Source of the DNA: MFD01213-c1 sp963704405
Lineage (GTDB): Bacteria; Planctomycetota; Phycisphaerae; Tepidisphaerales; Tepidisphaeraceae
Assembly (NCBI GenBank): GCA_963704405.1
Contig: OY969903.1
Coordinates: 4,030,001 to 4,094,000, forward strand
Direction of reading: 5' to 3'
DNA: 64,000 bases
In this document: in pieces, positions 19,425 through 27,965 of the stretch
How the letters are laid out: each line of letters begins with the position of its first letter
How positions within the stretch are numbered: position 1 is the stretch's first letter
Notes under the pieces: generated by a model
The model's database searches: none
What the model was told of the DNA's origin: nothing
The model's input: only the letters and a program-made list of their open reading frames with translations
Made by a program: the position numbers and the translations under genes

Positions 19425-20908
19425 GGGGAAACTCGGGATAAGGCCAACGGATCATTGCCTTGGCTCAACGAGCCATCCGCCGCTGCACTCGGCTGCGTCA
19501 TGGGCTTCGTCGTAGGCTTCGTCCCCGGCGGCGTCGCATCCGGAAAATATCGCCCGGCGGCGATTTCCAGCGCAACGCGATTGTCAGCCAACTGCTGCTT
19601 CAGCTTCAAAATCGCCAGATTCTTGGCGGCCAGGTTGTTCCATGCCTCGTAGTAACTCAGCACATCAGCGTTTCCATGATCCACCGCATCGCGATACACA
19701 TCCACCAGATGCTGCAGATTCGGCACCGCGCTCTGCGCATCGATGATCTGTTCATTGATCGCCCGGATGTCTTCCAGCGCCGTTGCGATGTCGGCACGAG
19801 CATCAAAAACCCGGCCTATATATTCATCAAACAGCCGCTGCCGCGTTGCCTTTTCAGCCGCGATGTTTCCCTGGTTGCGGTCAAAGATCGGCACATCAAT
19901 CGTGACAGCCGGGCCAATCGTATGAACGTTGGTCGTATCACTCGCCCGGTTAAACCCCAGATTGATCCTGGGAAACTGATCGAGCACCGCCGCACGAAGC
20001 GTCAGCTCCTGGCTGTCATATCCCCTCTTCAGGCCCAGAAGATCCAGCCGCCGCGATTCAAGCCCCGCGAGCAGCTCATCCATCGTCGGCGGATCAAACC
20101 GCGACGGCAAATCCACCCCCGCCCGAATATGAACCTTCACCTCCGGCGGCATCCCGAGTGCATGATTGAGCATCAATCGCTGGTGCTCGATGTCGCGATT
20201 GGCCTGCAATACCACCGCCCGCGCATCCCGCGCCGCGGCTTCCGCCGCCGCCAGGTCGATTGCGGTCTTCATATGCTGATCCACCGCCTGCTGAATCAAC
20301 CTGAGATTTTCCTGCAACCGCTGATCGACATCTTTGGCAACCAGGAGCTGCGCCCCAAGCGAAAGCAGATCGTAAACCGCCGTTTTGGCTGCCTCCGCGG
20401 TCTGCCATTCCTGCCACGCCACATCCAGATTGGCGGCCGCCAGCGTCTGTCGCGCCGCATCCACCTTCGTGTCGTGACTGATCAGGGATGTAAAATCCCA
20501 GCTTGCGCCAAACCCGTATGCGTTAATCGTACCCGCCGTCGTCCCCCCGGTGACGATGTCATAGTTTGCCGTAAACTGCGGATTAGGAAGAATCCCCGCC
20601 TTAATCAACTGTGCCTCCGCCTCCGTCCGGTGAGCGCACTGCGCACGGAGCGAAGGGTTCACCAGCACGGCGACAATCGCCGCCTCATCCGGAGTAAGTC
20701 CTTCTTCCGGATGCAGTTCTACGGGATTCAGCAAAGGGTGCTTAATCTGCTCCGCCTGCGTTCGCAGATCCTGATCCAAAGGCGGCCCCAGCCGCCCCCG
20801 CACGGCGGCGTCGTTCAGCGGTTGTTTTTCGTAGGTGCTGCAACCCGCGGCAATACCGATGCAGACGGCAAAACCGAAAATAAGTGGACGAATTGAACAA
20901 AGATTCAT
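19421..20908 (-). CDS. TolC-family outer-membrane efflux lipoprotein
   Basis: The first gene of the efflux operon encodes a 495-residue outer-membrane factor. A lipoprotein signal ends in the lipobox IAAGC (Cys about residue 23). The rest has the two long helical-hairpin regions typical of TolC proteins (DVAWQEWQTAEAAKTAVYDLLSLGAQLLVAKDVDQRLQENLRLI and the corresponding RQRLFDEYIGRVFDARADIATALEDI region), with IDVPIFDRNQGNIAAEKA between. The C-terminus is Pro/Thr-rich. It should form the exit duct for the adjacent pump. Confidence 0.92.
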   Translation of the reverse strand: MNLCSIRPLIFGFAVCIGIAAGCSTYEKQPLNDAAVRGRLGPPLDQDLRTQAEQIKHPLLNPVELHPEEGLTPDEAAIVAVLVNPSLRAQCAHRTEAEAQLIKAGILPNPQFTANYDIVTGGTTAGTINAYGFGASWDFTSLISHDTKVDAARQTLAAANLDVAWQEWQTAEAAKTAVYDLLSLGAQLLVAKDVDQRLQENLRLIQQAVDQHMKTAIDLAAAEAAARDARAVVLQANRDIEHQRLMLNHALGMPPEVKVHIRAGVDLPSRFDPPTMDELLAGLESRRLDLLGLKRGYDSQELTLRAAVLDQFPRINLGFNRASDTTNVHTIGPAVTIDVPIFDRNQGNIAAEKATRQRLFDEYIGRVFDARADIATALEDIRAINEQIIDAQSAVPNLQHLVDVYRDAVDHGNADVLSYYEAWNNLAAKNLAILKLKQQLADNRVALEIAAGRYFPDATPPGTKPTTKPMTQPSAAADGSLSQGNDPLALSRVSP

Positions 20909-21195
20909 GGGCTGCCGGTCTCTTCTGCATATCGCAGGTAATCAGCATATACGAAGAAGAATGATGGAAAGATGACAGGTTGCCGCCTCTGGAGTTTCTA
21001 ACGTCCTGCCATCACCTCCGCAAGCCACGTCTCATTGTGTCGCATTGCGTCTGATTGCGGTTGCCGGTATCAACTAACCCCCTGCCGTATGCAGCGGCGG
21101 AACAATAACAAACACGCATGGCAGCCCGCTCCGATTCGCTGCACATTATTGCAGCCACAGACCGATAATGTGCAGTAGCTGATCGGAGATAAACC
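20909..21195. promoter_or_regulatory. Divergent promoter region: efflux operon / scpB
   Basis: This 287-bp region separates the divergent efflux operon and scpB and should carry both promoters and any binding site of the operon's response regulator. A GGAGA lies just before the scpB ATG. I could not identify a convincing direct-repeat operator or paired promoter boxes. Confidence 0.35.
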
Positions 21196-21939
21196 ATGCT
21201 GCGACTAGTCCGGGATTACGACGACGTGGAAATTGAAAAAGACCCAATGGCGAGCGAAGAAAACGAAGTCGGCGTCCCGCCCCTGCGATCGCGCCGCAAG
21301 CGCGCCGCTGCCGAACCAGAGCCCGAACTGAAAGACGGCGAAGTAGCTGCCGACACCGACGCCACCCATCAAGCCGAGGCAGACACCGAATCCACCCGCG
21401 AAGAAAACGCCGCAGATGCGCCCATTGATCTCCCTGTCCTTGAAGCCCTGGTCCTCAGTACCCATCACCCCCTGACCGCCGGCCGATTGGCCGAGCTGAT
21501 GGACCTCCCCAGCACCAAACCCCTTCGCAAAGCAATCAAGCAGCTCAACGAGCAATACGAACAAACCGGCCGCTCATTCCGCATCGACCAGGTCGCCGGC
21601 GGGTATCAGATACTTACCCTGCCTCAGTTCGGCGAACACCTGAAACGCCTCCATCAAAAGGAAATCGACGCCAAGCTGACCAAAGCCGCCCTCGAAACTC
21701 TGGCCATCATCGCCTACAAGCAACCCATCCTCCGCGCGGATGTAGAAGCCATCCGCGGCGTAGCCTGCGGTGAAACCATTCGCAGCCTCATGGAAAAGCA
21801 TCTCGTCAAAATCGCCGGCCGCGCCGAAGAACCAGGCCGCCCCATCCTCTACGGCACAACCAAGCGATTCCTGGAACTGTTTGGCTTGAACAGCATCAAA
21901 GACCTGCCAAAATCCGAAACACTGCCCGAACAAAAGTGA
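21196..21939 (+). CDS. scpB: Segregation and condensation protein ScpB
   Basis: ScpB is the winged-helix kleisin partner of the SMC-ScpA chromosome condensation complex. After about 75 acidic, poorly conserved residues the tandem winged-helix core begins (VLEALVLSTHHPLTAGRLAELM), followed by FRIDQVAGGYQILTLPQF and the diagnostic TKAALETLAIIAYKQPILRADVEAIRG and PGRPILYGTTKRFLELFGL. 247 residues is slightly long because of the acidic N-terminus. A GGAGA precedes the ATG. scpA is not adjacent. Confidence 0.94.
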   Translation: MLRLVRDYDDVEIEKDPMASEENEVGVPPLRSRRKRAAAEPEPELKDGEVAADTDATHQAEADTESTREENAADAPIDLPVLEALVLSTHHPLTAGRLAELMDLPSTKPLRKAIKQLNEQYEQTGRSFRIDQVAGGYQILTLPQFGEHLKRLHQKEIDAKLTKAALETLAIIAYKQPILRADVEAIRGVACGETIRSLMEKHLVKIAGRAEEPGRPILYGTTKRFLELFGLNSIKDLPKSETLPEQK

Positions 21940-21974
21940 TCTCCCAAGAACACGGGGGTTTGGCGGCAGAGTCG

Positions 21975-22967
21975 TTAGCTTCGGCAGGTCAGCGTTAAAG
22001 TTCCCCCATCCCCCATCGCCGCCGCAATTAAGATCGCCGGCAAACTAATCCCCGCCAAAGGCATACACGCTGCATAAGAGACAACTGCGTCAAACCCTGA
22101 CGCCAACGCGGTCCCTCCATGCTGCCCCTCCGCACCCGTAAGCTTTTCAAACAAACCATTAGGACGCGAGCACATCGCGTTCAACGCACTTTGAATCACC
22201 CCAAACCAGTCATATTCAATCGCAAAAACATTCTGCCGCTCGACGGCAAACCCCGCCTGCGTCAATAACTCCCTGAACGTGCCTGGCGTGAAATGATACC
22301 GATGCCGCGGCACATCCAGATGCAGCCAGTTCCGCCCAAACATTTTTGCCTGCAGACAAGCCGCATTCGGCACCGTCGCCTGGAAAACCCCATCCGCCTT
22401 CAACTGCGTCCGGGCCCACTCGGCCACCTCCCTCGGCCGCTCCACATGCTCCATCACATGCCAGCAGGTGACGGCGTTCAATGGCTCGCCAAAACCCTCG
22501 CGTTCAGCCGCCTCCGGCGTCTTACAGTCGATTCCGGCCGAGCGAAGTCGCTCGACGGTAGCGGTATCTATTTCAGTGGCACAAACCTTCCACCCGCGTT
22601 CATGCATAGCCAAAGCAAAGGCCCCATTGCCGCACCCTACATCCAGAATCCTCCCCCGAAAACCCTTTGGAAATTGCGATTCAATCGCCCGCCGGCGCAG
22701 GATCACACGCATGTTTCCCGTAAACCCATGCCGGTTTCCCCGATAGCGCGGGGGATAATACCGATCAATCTCCCCCGCCGTCGGCATCGGTTGCGTCACC
22801 ATCAATCCGCATGTGCAGCGGTTAATGTCGAACCATTCATCCGTGAGATAATCCAAAACCGACCGAAGATATGGCCGCCAGGCCCGCGCACCGCAAAGCA
22901 TGCACGGACCCGCCGCGCCCGCGACAGCACCAGGACCGGGAGATTCAATCGGGCCCGCGGCAGTCAC
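21975..22967 (-). CDS. Class I SAM-dependent methyltransferase with N-terminal zinc-binding Cys motif
   Basis: The N-terminus holds a CMLC...CTC cysteine arrangement that often binds zinc in this group. The Rossmann core follows: RILDVGCGNGAFALAMHERGW (SAM motif I), EIDTATVERLRSAGI, CWHVMEHVERPREV and a Pro-Asn loop (ATVPNAACLQ). The C-terminal 60 residues look membrane-associated (ASGFDAVVSYAACMPLAGISLPAILIAAAM). Such proteins commonly act with glycosyltransferases in polysaccharide or lipid-linked glycan synthesis, and the next gene upstream on this strand is a family 2 glycosyltransferase 41 bp away. Substrate unknown. Confidence 0.85.
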   Translation of the reverse strand: MTAAGPIESPGPGAVAGAAGPCMLCGARAWRPYLRSVLDYLTDEWFDINRCTCGLMVTQPMPTAGEIDRYYPPRYRGNRHGFTGNMRVILRRRAIESQFPKGFRGRILDVGCGNGAFALAMHERGWKVCATEIDTATVERLRSAGIDCKTPEAAEREGFGEPLNAVTCWHVMEHVERPREVAEWARTQLKADGVFQATVPNAACLQAKMFGRNWLHLDVPRHRYHFTPGTFRELLTQAGFAVERQNVFAIEYDWFGVIQSALNAMCSRPNGLFEKLTGAEGQHGGTALASGFDAVVSYAACMPLAGISLPAILIAAAMGDGGTLTLTCRS

Positions 22968-23007
22968 GATCGGCCAGCCTCGGCAAATGTGGTTGGTTTT
23001 ACTGCCT

Positions 23008-23808
23008 TCACAATGACTGCGGGGGCAGACTTGGGTTCTTCACCCTCCGTTGGAGCCAGCGCCGGCCGGCGCTGTCAAAGATCGGATATGTCCGCAACTT
23101 CCATTTCTGCAAACGGTAGCGAAGCGTGGTGCCGAGCACGCCAAACCCATACTTGATGCTTCGCTTCAGCGAGATGGAAGATGATTCCGGCTCATATCGC
23201 GCCGGACAGGAAAGCTCGCCGATCCGGAACCCAAAATAGTGCGCCTGGGCCAGCATCTCGTTATCAAACACAAAGTCGTCAGAATTTTCCTCCAGCGGAA
23301 GCGTCTCCAGAACCTGTCGGCTGAACGCCCGATACCCCGTGTGATATTCCGAAATCTTCGCCCGCATCAAAAGGTTCTGGAACAGCGTGAGCAGCCGGTT
23401 CATCACATACTTATAAATCGGCATGCCTCCCTGGACCGCCGACGAGGCCAAAATGCGGGACGCCAAAACAACCTCATATTGCCCCGTCGCGATCATCGAA
23501 GCCATCGCCACCACCAGCTTCGGCGAATACTGATAATCCGGATGGAGCATCACGATCACATCCGCTCCAAGCCAAAGCGCCTTGCGATAACACGTTTTCT
23601 GATTTCCCCCGTAGCCGCGGTTTTCAGGATGTCGAAGAACATGAAACCCAAGCCGCTCGGCGACGGCCGCCGTCTGATCGCGGCTGGCGTCATCGACCAG
23701 CACAATCTCATCCACAAACCCTTCCGGGATCTCCCGGAATGTCTTCTCGACCGTTGCCTCGGCGTTATAAGCCGGCATCACGACAACCAGGCGTTTTCCA
23801 TGAATCAA
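23008..23808 (-). CDS. Family 2 glycosyltransferase (dolichol-phosphate-mannose-synthase-like)
   Basis: A 266-residue GT-A enzyme. It has VVVMPAYNAEATVEKTFREI, EIVLVDDASRDQTAAVA, HPENRGYGGNQKTCYRKAL and the metal-binding stretch VIVMLHPDYQYSP, in which DPD/DAD is replaced by HPD, a variant seen in polyprenyl-phosphate sugar synthases. It lacks the C-terminal membrane helices of some relatives. Likely product is a lipid-linked sugar for surface glycans, which would suit the GT-C family glycosyltransferases encoded at 34.8-41.5 kb, though that pairing is only inferred. Confidence 0.88.
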   Translation of the reverse strand: MIHGKRLVVVMPAYNAEATVEKTFREIPEGFVDEIVLVDDASRDQTAAVAERLGFHVLRHPENRGYGGNQKTCYRKALWLGADVIVMLHPDYQYSPKLVVAMASMIATGQYEVVLASRILASSAVQGGMPIYKYVMNRLLTLFQNLLMRAKISEYHTGYRAFSRQVLETLPLEENSDDFVFDNEMLAQAHYFGFRIGELSCPARYEPESSSISLKRSIKYGFGVLGTTLRYRLQKWKLRTYPIFDSAGRRWLQRRVKNPSLPPQSL

Positions 23809-23906
23809 GTCCGCTCCAAGCCGTAAGAACTCCCGTCGCCTTCAATCCAAATTCCGCAATCCAAACCCCCAAAATCGATCTTACCAACTATCCCGCGTTC
23901 TCACTA

Positions 23907-23937
23907 TTGACAGCCGCACGTTTGGACGATCTATTAT
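23907..23937 (+). promoter_or_regulatory. Candidate promoter of the leuA leader
   Basis: A perfect -35 box TTGACA (23907-23912) and a -10-like TATTAT (23932-23937, five of six matches) are separated by 19 bases, slightly long. Transcription would begin about 23943-23945, directly at the ATG of the leader peptide, so the transcript would be leaderless or nearly so. Confidence 0.55.
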
Positions 23938-23945
23938 CCAGAACC

Positions 23946-24017
23946 ATGCGGCAGATTTCCCTTCAATCCGTGCGACTCAGCCTCAGCCTTCTCGGGCTTG
24001 GGCTTAGCCGTGCATGA
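23946..24017 (+). CDS. Leucine-rich leader peptide of leuA (23 aa)
   Basis: A 23-codon reading frame from ATG 23946 to TGA 24015-24017 encodes a peptide with seven leucines at positions 6, 11, 13, 15, 16, 18 and 20, all CTT or CTC codons; five lie within eight codons. It sits 98 bp before leuA and ahead of a mutually exclusive pair of RNA stems, as expected for a transcription-attenuation leader. No Shine-Dalgarno is visible, which fits start of transcription at or just before the ATG. Although tiny, the Leu density and position make chance unlikely. Confidence 0.75.
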   Translation: MRQISLQSVRLSLSLLGLGLSRA

Positions 24018-24086
24018 TCGTAGGGAACGCTGCTCAGAAGACTTTTGACGGCCCTGCGATCCGGTGATCGCGGGGTTTCTTGTTTT
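24016..24086 (+). promoter_or_regulatory. leuA transcription attenuator (antiterminator and terminator)
   Basis: Terminator: CCCTGCGATC (24052-24061) pairs with GATCGCGGGG (24066-24075) through a CGGT loop and is followed by the T-rich tract TTTCTTGTTTT (24076-24086). Antiterminator: GATCGTAGGG (24016-24025), overlapping the leader stop codon, can pair over ten positions with the same CCCTGCGATC arm, with one G-U pair, and so would destroy the terminator. A ribosome stalled on Leu codons 15-20 leaves 24016-24025 free, allowing read-through; a ribosome reaching the stop covers it and the terminator forms. All pairings were read directly from the sequence. Confidence 0.75.
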
Positions 24087-24115
24087 ATAGGGCCTTAAAG
24101 GCTCTGGAGCTGACA

Positions 24116-25666
24116 ATGGAAACGGTACGAATTTTCGATACAACCTTACGTGACGGCGAACAATCCCCCGGCGCCACCCTCACGCTCCCCGAAAAAGTCG
24201 AAATCGCCCGTCAGCTCGAATCTCTCGGCGTCGACATCATCGAAGCCGGTTTCCCGATCGCCTCCGTCGGCGACTTTGAATCCGTCCGCGCGATCGCCGC
24301 CGAGGTCACCAAAAGCACCGTCTGCGGCTTAGCCCGCTCCACTCCCAAGGATGTCGATCGCGCCGGTGAAGCCGTAAAAAACGCCGCCAGCGGGCGCATT
24401 CATATCTTCTGCGCCACCAGCAAAATCCATCGCGAGCACAAGCTGAAAAAAGGGAAGCAGGACATCATCCGCATCAGCGTGGAAGCAATTCAACAGGCGC
24501 TGCAGTACACGAAAGATGTTGAATTTTCTCCCGAAGACGCCAGCCGCACCGAGATGGAATTCCTGGAAGAAATCACTCATGCCGCCATCGAAGCCGGCGC
24601 AACCACCATCAACCTCCCCGACACCGTCGGCTACGCCACCCCCAAAAGCTACGGTGAAATCTTCTCTCACCTGATCAAAAAGCTCCCCATCATCCGCGAG
24701 CGCAACATCTTTCTTTCATCGCATTGCCACAATGATCTGGGTCTGGCGGTCGCCAATTCACTGGCCGCGCTTGAAGGCGGCGCCCGCCAGATCGAATGCA
24801 CGATTAACGGCATCGGCGAGCGCGCTGGTAACGCCGCGCTGGAAGAAATCGTCATGGCCCTGCGAACGCGCGCCGACTTTTACAAAATCGGCACCCGCAT
24901 CGACAGCACCAAGATCTATCCCACCAGCCGAATGGTCAGCACGCTCACCGGTCTGACCGTCCAGAGAAACAAAGCGATTGTCGGTGAAAACGCCTTCGCC
25001 CATGAATCCGGCATCCACCAGGACGGTGTGCTGAAATTCCGCGAAACCTATGAAATCATGGATCCCGCTGCCGTCGGTATTCCCAAAAGCTCGCTGGTCC
25101 TCGGCAAACATTCCGGCCGCCACGCCTTCAAGGATCGCGTGCTGCAGCTCGGCTACAAATTAGCCGAAGAACAACTGGAATCCGCCTTCGTTAAATTCAA
25201 AACGTTGGCCGACAAAAAAAAGGAAGTCTTCGATGAAGACATCGAAGCCCTGGTCGATGACCAGCTCGAAATCACCCACGGCCTGTGGGAATTGATCGGT
25301 GTTCAGGTAACCACCGGCTCCAACACCATCCCCACCGCCACCGTCACGCTGAAAGACGCCAACGGCCAAACATTACAAGACGCCAGCGTCGGCGATGGCC
25401 CCGTCGACGCCATTTACTCCGCCATCCAGCGGCTGACCGGCGTCAAGGTCACCCTCATCGACTATCGCATCCGCGCCGTCAGCGCCGGCAAAGACGCCCA
25501 GGGCGAAGTCACGATTGAATTAGAACACAGCGGCCGAACCATCCGCGGCCGCGGATTGAGCACAGACATCCTCGAAGCCAGCGCTCTCGCTTACCTGGCC
25601 GCCATCAATCGCCTGCGCAGCCTGAACAATCGCGATCGGCTTGTAACGCAGCATAGCGGTGTTTGA
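24116..25666 (+). CDS. leuA: 2-isopropylmalate synthase
   Basis: LeuA condenses acetyl-CoA with 2-ketoisovalerate, the committed step of leucine synthesis. The N-terminal TIM barrel shows RIFDTTLRDGEQSPG and the metal-binding SSHCHNDLGLAVANSLAA, then the NGIGERAGNAALEEIVMAL signature and ESGIHQDG; the C-terminal LeuA dimer domain provides leucine feedback binding. About 516 residues is normal for the long form. ATG 24116 is chosen over upstream alternatives because GGAG lies seven bases before it and it yields the standard N-terminus. Expression is likely controlled by the Leu attenuator immediately upstream. Confidence 0.97.
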   Translation: METVRIFDTTLRDGEQSPGATLTLPEKVEIARQLESLGVDIIEAGFPIASVGDFESVRAIAAEVTKSTVCGLARSTPKDVDRAGEAVKNAASGRIHIFCATSKIHREHKLKKGKQDIIRISVEAIQQALQYTKDVEFSPEDASRTEMEFLEEITHAAIEAGATTINLPDTVGYATPKSYGEIFSHLIKKLPIIRERNIFLSSHCHNDLGLAVANSLAALEGGARQIECTINGIGERAGNAALEEIVMALRTRADFYKIGTRIDSTKIYPTSRMVSTLTGLTVQRNKAIVGENAFAHESGIHQDGVLKFRETYEIMDPAAVGIPKSSLVLGKHSGRHAFKDRVLQLGYKLAEEQLESAFVKFKTLADKKKEVFDEDIEALVDDQLEITHGLWELIGVQVTTGSNTIPTATVTLKDANGQTLQDASVGDGPVDAIYSAIQRLTGVKVTLIDYRIRAVSAGKDAQGEVTIELEHSGRTIRGRGLSTDILEASALAYLAAINRLRSLNNRDRLVTQHSGV

Positions 25667-25731
25667 AATTCAAAAGAGGCCGGTAGAGCTTTTTTACCTG
25701 CCGACAGCATAAGTCGATCTAATTGATAAAG

Positions 25732-25753
25732 CCCCGGAGTGATCCGGGGTTTT
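25732..25753 (+). terminator. Intrinsic terminator of leuA
   Basis: CCCCGGA (25732-25738) pairs with TCCGGGG (25743-25749) through a GTGA tetraloop and is followed by TTTT, 65 bases after the leuA stop. A typical rho-independent terminator. Confidence 0.8.
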
Positions 25754-25898
25754 ATCGTTTCGGCAACATCTGCTCAGCCGGCCGACTTAACTGTTTTATC
25801 CCGCAGCAGCGCCATTGGCAGCATCGGCATTGGCGCACTTTCACTGCCCTGCTCCACCACCGCACGGATTGGTTGGTCAGAAAAAGTCATGGCGGGAA

Positions 25899-26898
25899 TC
25901 AAACCGGCAGCAATTTCGCCAGCCGCTCCGCATAATAGGTGATAATCAAATCCGCCCCCGCCCGCTTGATCGCGATCAATGATTCCATCATCGCCCGATC
26001 CCCATCCAGCCAGCCGTTCCGCGCCGCCGCCTCGATCATCGCGTATTCCCCGCTCACCTGGTACGCCACCACCGGCAGGTTCACCGCCCGCCGCACGGCG
26101 GCGATAATGTCCAGATACGCCCCCGCCGGTTTCACCATGATCATGTCCGCCCCCTGCCGCACGTCCAGGTCCACCTCACGCAGCGCCTCGACTAATCCGC
26201 GCGCCGGGTCCATCTGATAAGAGCGGCGATCACCATACACGGGCGCTGAATCTGCCGCATCGCGGAACGGCCCGTAAAACGCGCTTGCGTATTTCACCGC
26301 ATAAGACATCAGCACCACATCACGATACCCAGCGGCGTCAAGCCCCGCCCGCAGCGCGCCGATGGAGCCGTCCATCATGCCGCTGGGGGCGACCACTGCC
26401 GCCCCCGCCTTGGCGTGATTGATCGCCTGCTTCACCAGCCGCCGCACGGTGTCGTCATTCTTCACTGTGCTCTTGTCATCATTCATCGGCCCGCAGTGCC
26501 CGTGCGATGTGTATTCGCAGAAACACAAATCGGTGATCCCCGCCATCGGAATTTTCTTATCCCGCGCCGCGCAGCAGCCGGCAAACCACGTTGTCATCGT
26601 TTAATGCTTCCGAGCCAAGATCATCTTTCTTCCCCCGCTCGATCACCCCAAAAATCAAGTAAGACTGAAACCCCTCCTCCGCCCGCTTGCTCAGCCACGG
26701 CACGGCCTGATCGACCGACATCTGAAACACCCCCGGCATGCTGGATACCTCCCGCCGAACGCCCGTTCCCTCCATCACAAATACCGGGACGATAATGTCG
26801 CTCCGCCGCAGAAAAACGCGCTGCAACATTTTGCGCAACTGGGACTGCATCCGCGTCCGCCGAGGACGCAACGGAAGATCCAAGGGGCCTTCATTCAT
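25899..26898 (-). CDS. hemB: Delta-aminolevulinic acid dehydratase, zinc type (frameshifted near 26570)
   Basis: HemB joins two 5-aminolevulinates to porphobilinogen in tetrapyrrole synthesis. The first segment holds DIIVPVFVMEGTGVRREVSSMPGV, the second the triple-Cys zinc site DLCFCEYTSHGHCG, the Schiff-base lysines in MSYAVKYASAFYGPFRDA and MVKPAGAYLDI, and VVAYQVSGEYAMI. The frame breaks between NVVCRLLR and AARDKKIPMAGI; inserting one GC step (CTGCGCGCGGCGCGGG) restores it, so a dinucleotide was probably lost at about 26568-26572. Reconstructed length is about 333 residues, normal. ATG 26898 is preferred; a TATAAT lies ten bases upstream. It is convergent with leuA. Confidence 0.92.
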
Positions 26899-26908
26899 AA
26901 TAAAAACG

Positions 26909-26914
26909 ATTATA
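26909..26914 (-). promoter_or_regulatory. Consensus -10 box just upstream of hemB
   Basis: On the minus strand TATAAT lies ten bases before the hemB ATG, so transcription would start within about four bases of the start codon. No good -35 match lies 16-18 bases further upstream. If active, hemB mRNA is leaderless or nearly so. Confidence 0.35.
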
Positions 26915-26963
26915 CGAGCCAGAGTCGCAAGATGCGCCGTCGCCGGCATATCGGCTCAGTTTT

Positions 26964-27042
26964 GGATTGGGAAATTCTGAAGTTTGAAAGGAGAAAATCT
27001 GACGGTGAAAAGAGAAGGGTGACTTTCTTAAATTTCCAATCC
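26964..27042. repeat. Inverted dispersed repeat between hemB and the ABC permease genes
   Basis: GGATTGGGAAATT (26964-26976) is inverted as AATTTCCAATCC (27031-27042), one base short of a perfect match. It belongs to the same GGATTGG/CCAATCC sequence family as the elements near 23.84 kb and 28.85 kb. Confidence 0.5.
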
Positions 27043-27070
27043 TGCTAATGTTTGACGACGCAGTCCATCC

Positions 27071-27965
27071 ATGACTTCCAACCGCTTCTGGCGAATCCAA
27101 CACCGCATCGCGCCTTACCTCTTTATGGCGCCGTTTCTTGTTTTATTCTTCGCATTTTTTCTCTATCCGCTGGTCCGCAGCCTGCTGCTTAGTTTCTCCA
27201 ATGCTGTCGGGCCCAGGGAAGTCCACTTCACCGGACTGACCAACTACAACTATCTCATCCACGATTCATTTTTCTGGATTGCCTTTGCTAATACGCTGAT
27301 ATACGTCCTGGCATTCCTGCTGATCCAAATCCCGGCGTCGCTCGGCTTGGCAATGCTGCTCAACAGCCCGGCTATCCGCTGCCGCAGTTTTTTTCGGTTT
27401 GCATTTTTTTCCACCCATCTTGTCGGGCAAGTGTTCGTTGCCGTCGTCTTTTCACAGCTTCTCACTCCCCGCCACGGGCTGATCAGCAACCTCCTCGGCC
27501 TGTTCAGCAAAACACCGCTCGAAATTCCGTGGCTCAGCCACCCTGTGCTTGCGCATCTCCATCCTTCTCGCGTGGCTCTGGATTTCTGTGGGTTTTGGAA
27601 TGATCTACTTTCTTGCGGCCCTTCAGGCGGTCGATGCAAATCTCTATGAAGCCGCCGAGGTCGATGGCGCCGGAGCTTTTTCTCGCTTCTGGCACATCAC
27701 GCTGCCCGGCATTCGGCCTGTCATGGTCTTCATGGTTCTTTTCGGTCTGATCGGTGGGTTCCAGCTCTTTGAGCTTCCCTTCGTCCTGCTGCAGGGCGCA
27801 GGGCCCCAATATGCCGGCCTGACGATCGTCATGTACCTTTTCAACACCGGATTTCTCGCCGGCAATTTGGGTTACGCATCGACAATTGGGTGGGCACTTA
27901 CCGTCATCATCATCCTCGCCGCCCTGCTCCAGCTCCGCCTGACGCGCGCTACGGAGGACCCATGA
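27071..27965 (+). CDS. Carbohydrate ABC transporter permease, MalF/UgpA-like (frameshifted near 27553)
   Basis: One of two inner-membrane permeases of a CUT1-type sugar importer. It begins APYLFMAPFLVLFFAFFLYPLVRSLLLSF, has membrane segments at about residues 15-40, 75-100 and 110-135, and in the second frame the EAA-type loop NLYEAAEVDGAGAFSRFWHITLPGIRPV that contacts the ATPase. The frame breaks at CTTGCGCATC, where CTTGCGCGCATC would join VLA to RISILLAWLW; a lost GC step is therefore likely. Reconstructed length is about 298 residues. Its stop overlaps the next permease start (ATGA). No binding protein or ATPase gene is adjacent. Confidence 0.88.

Noticed and set aside
16847..20896. Two open frames of 431 and 478 codons on the plus strand opposite the RND and TolC-like genes
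   Set aside because: Both are antisense to clear efflux genes and their products are Arg/His-rich, unlike real proteins.
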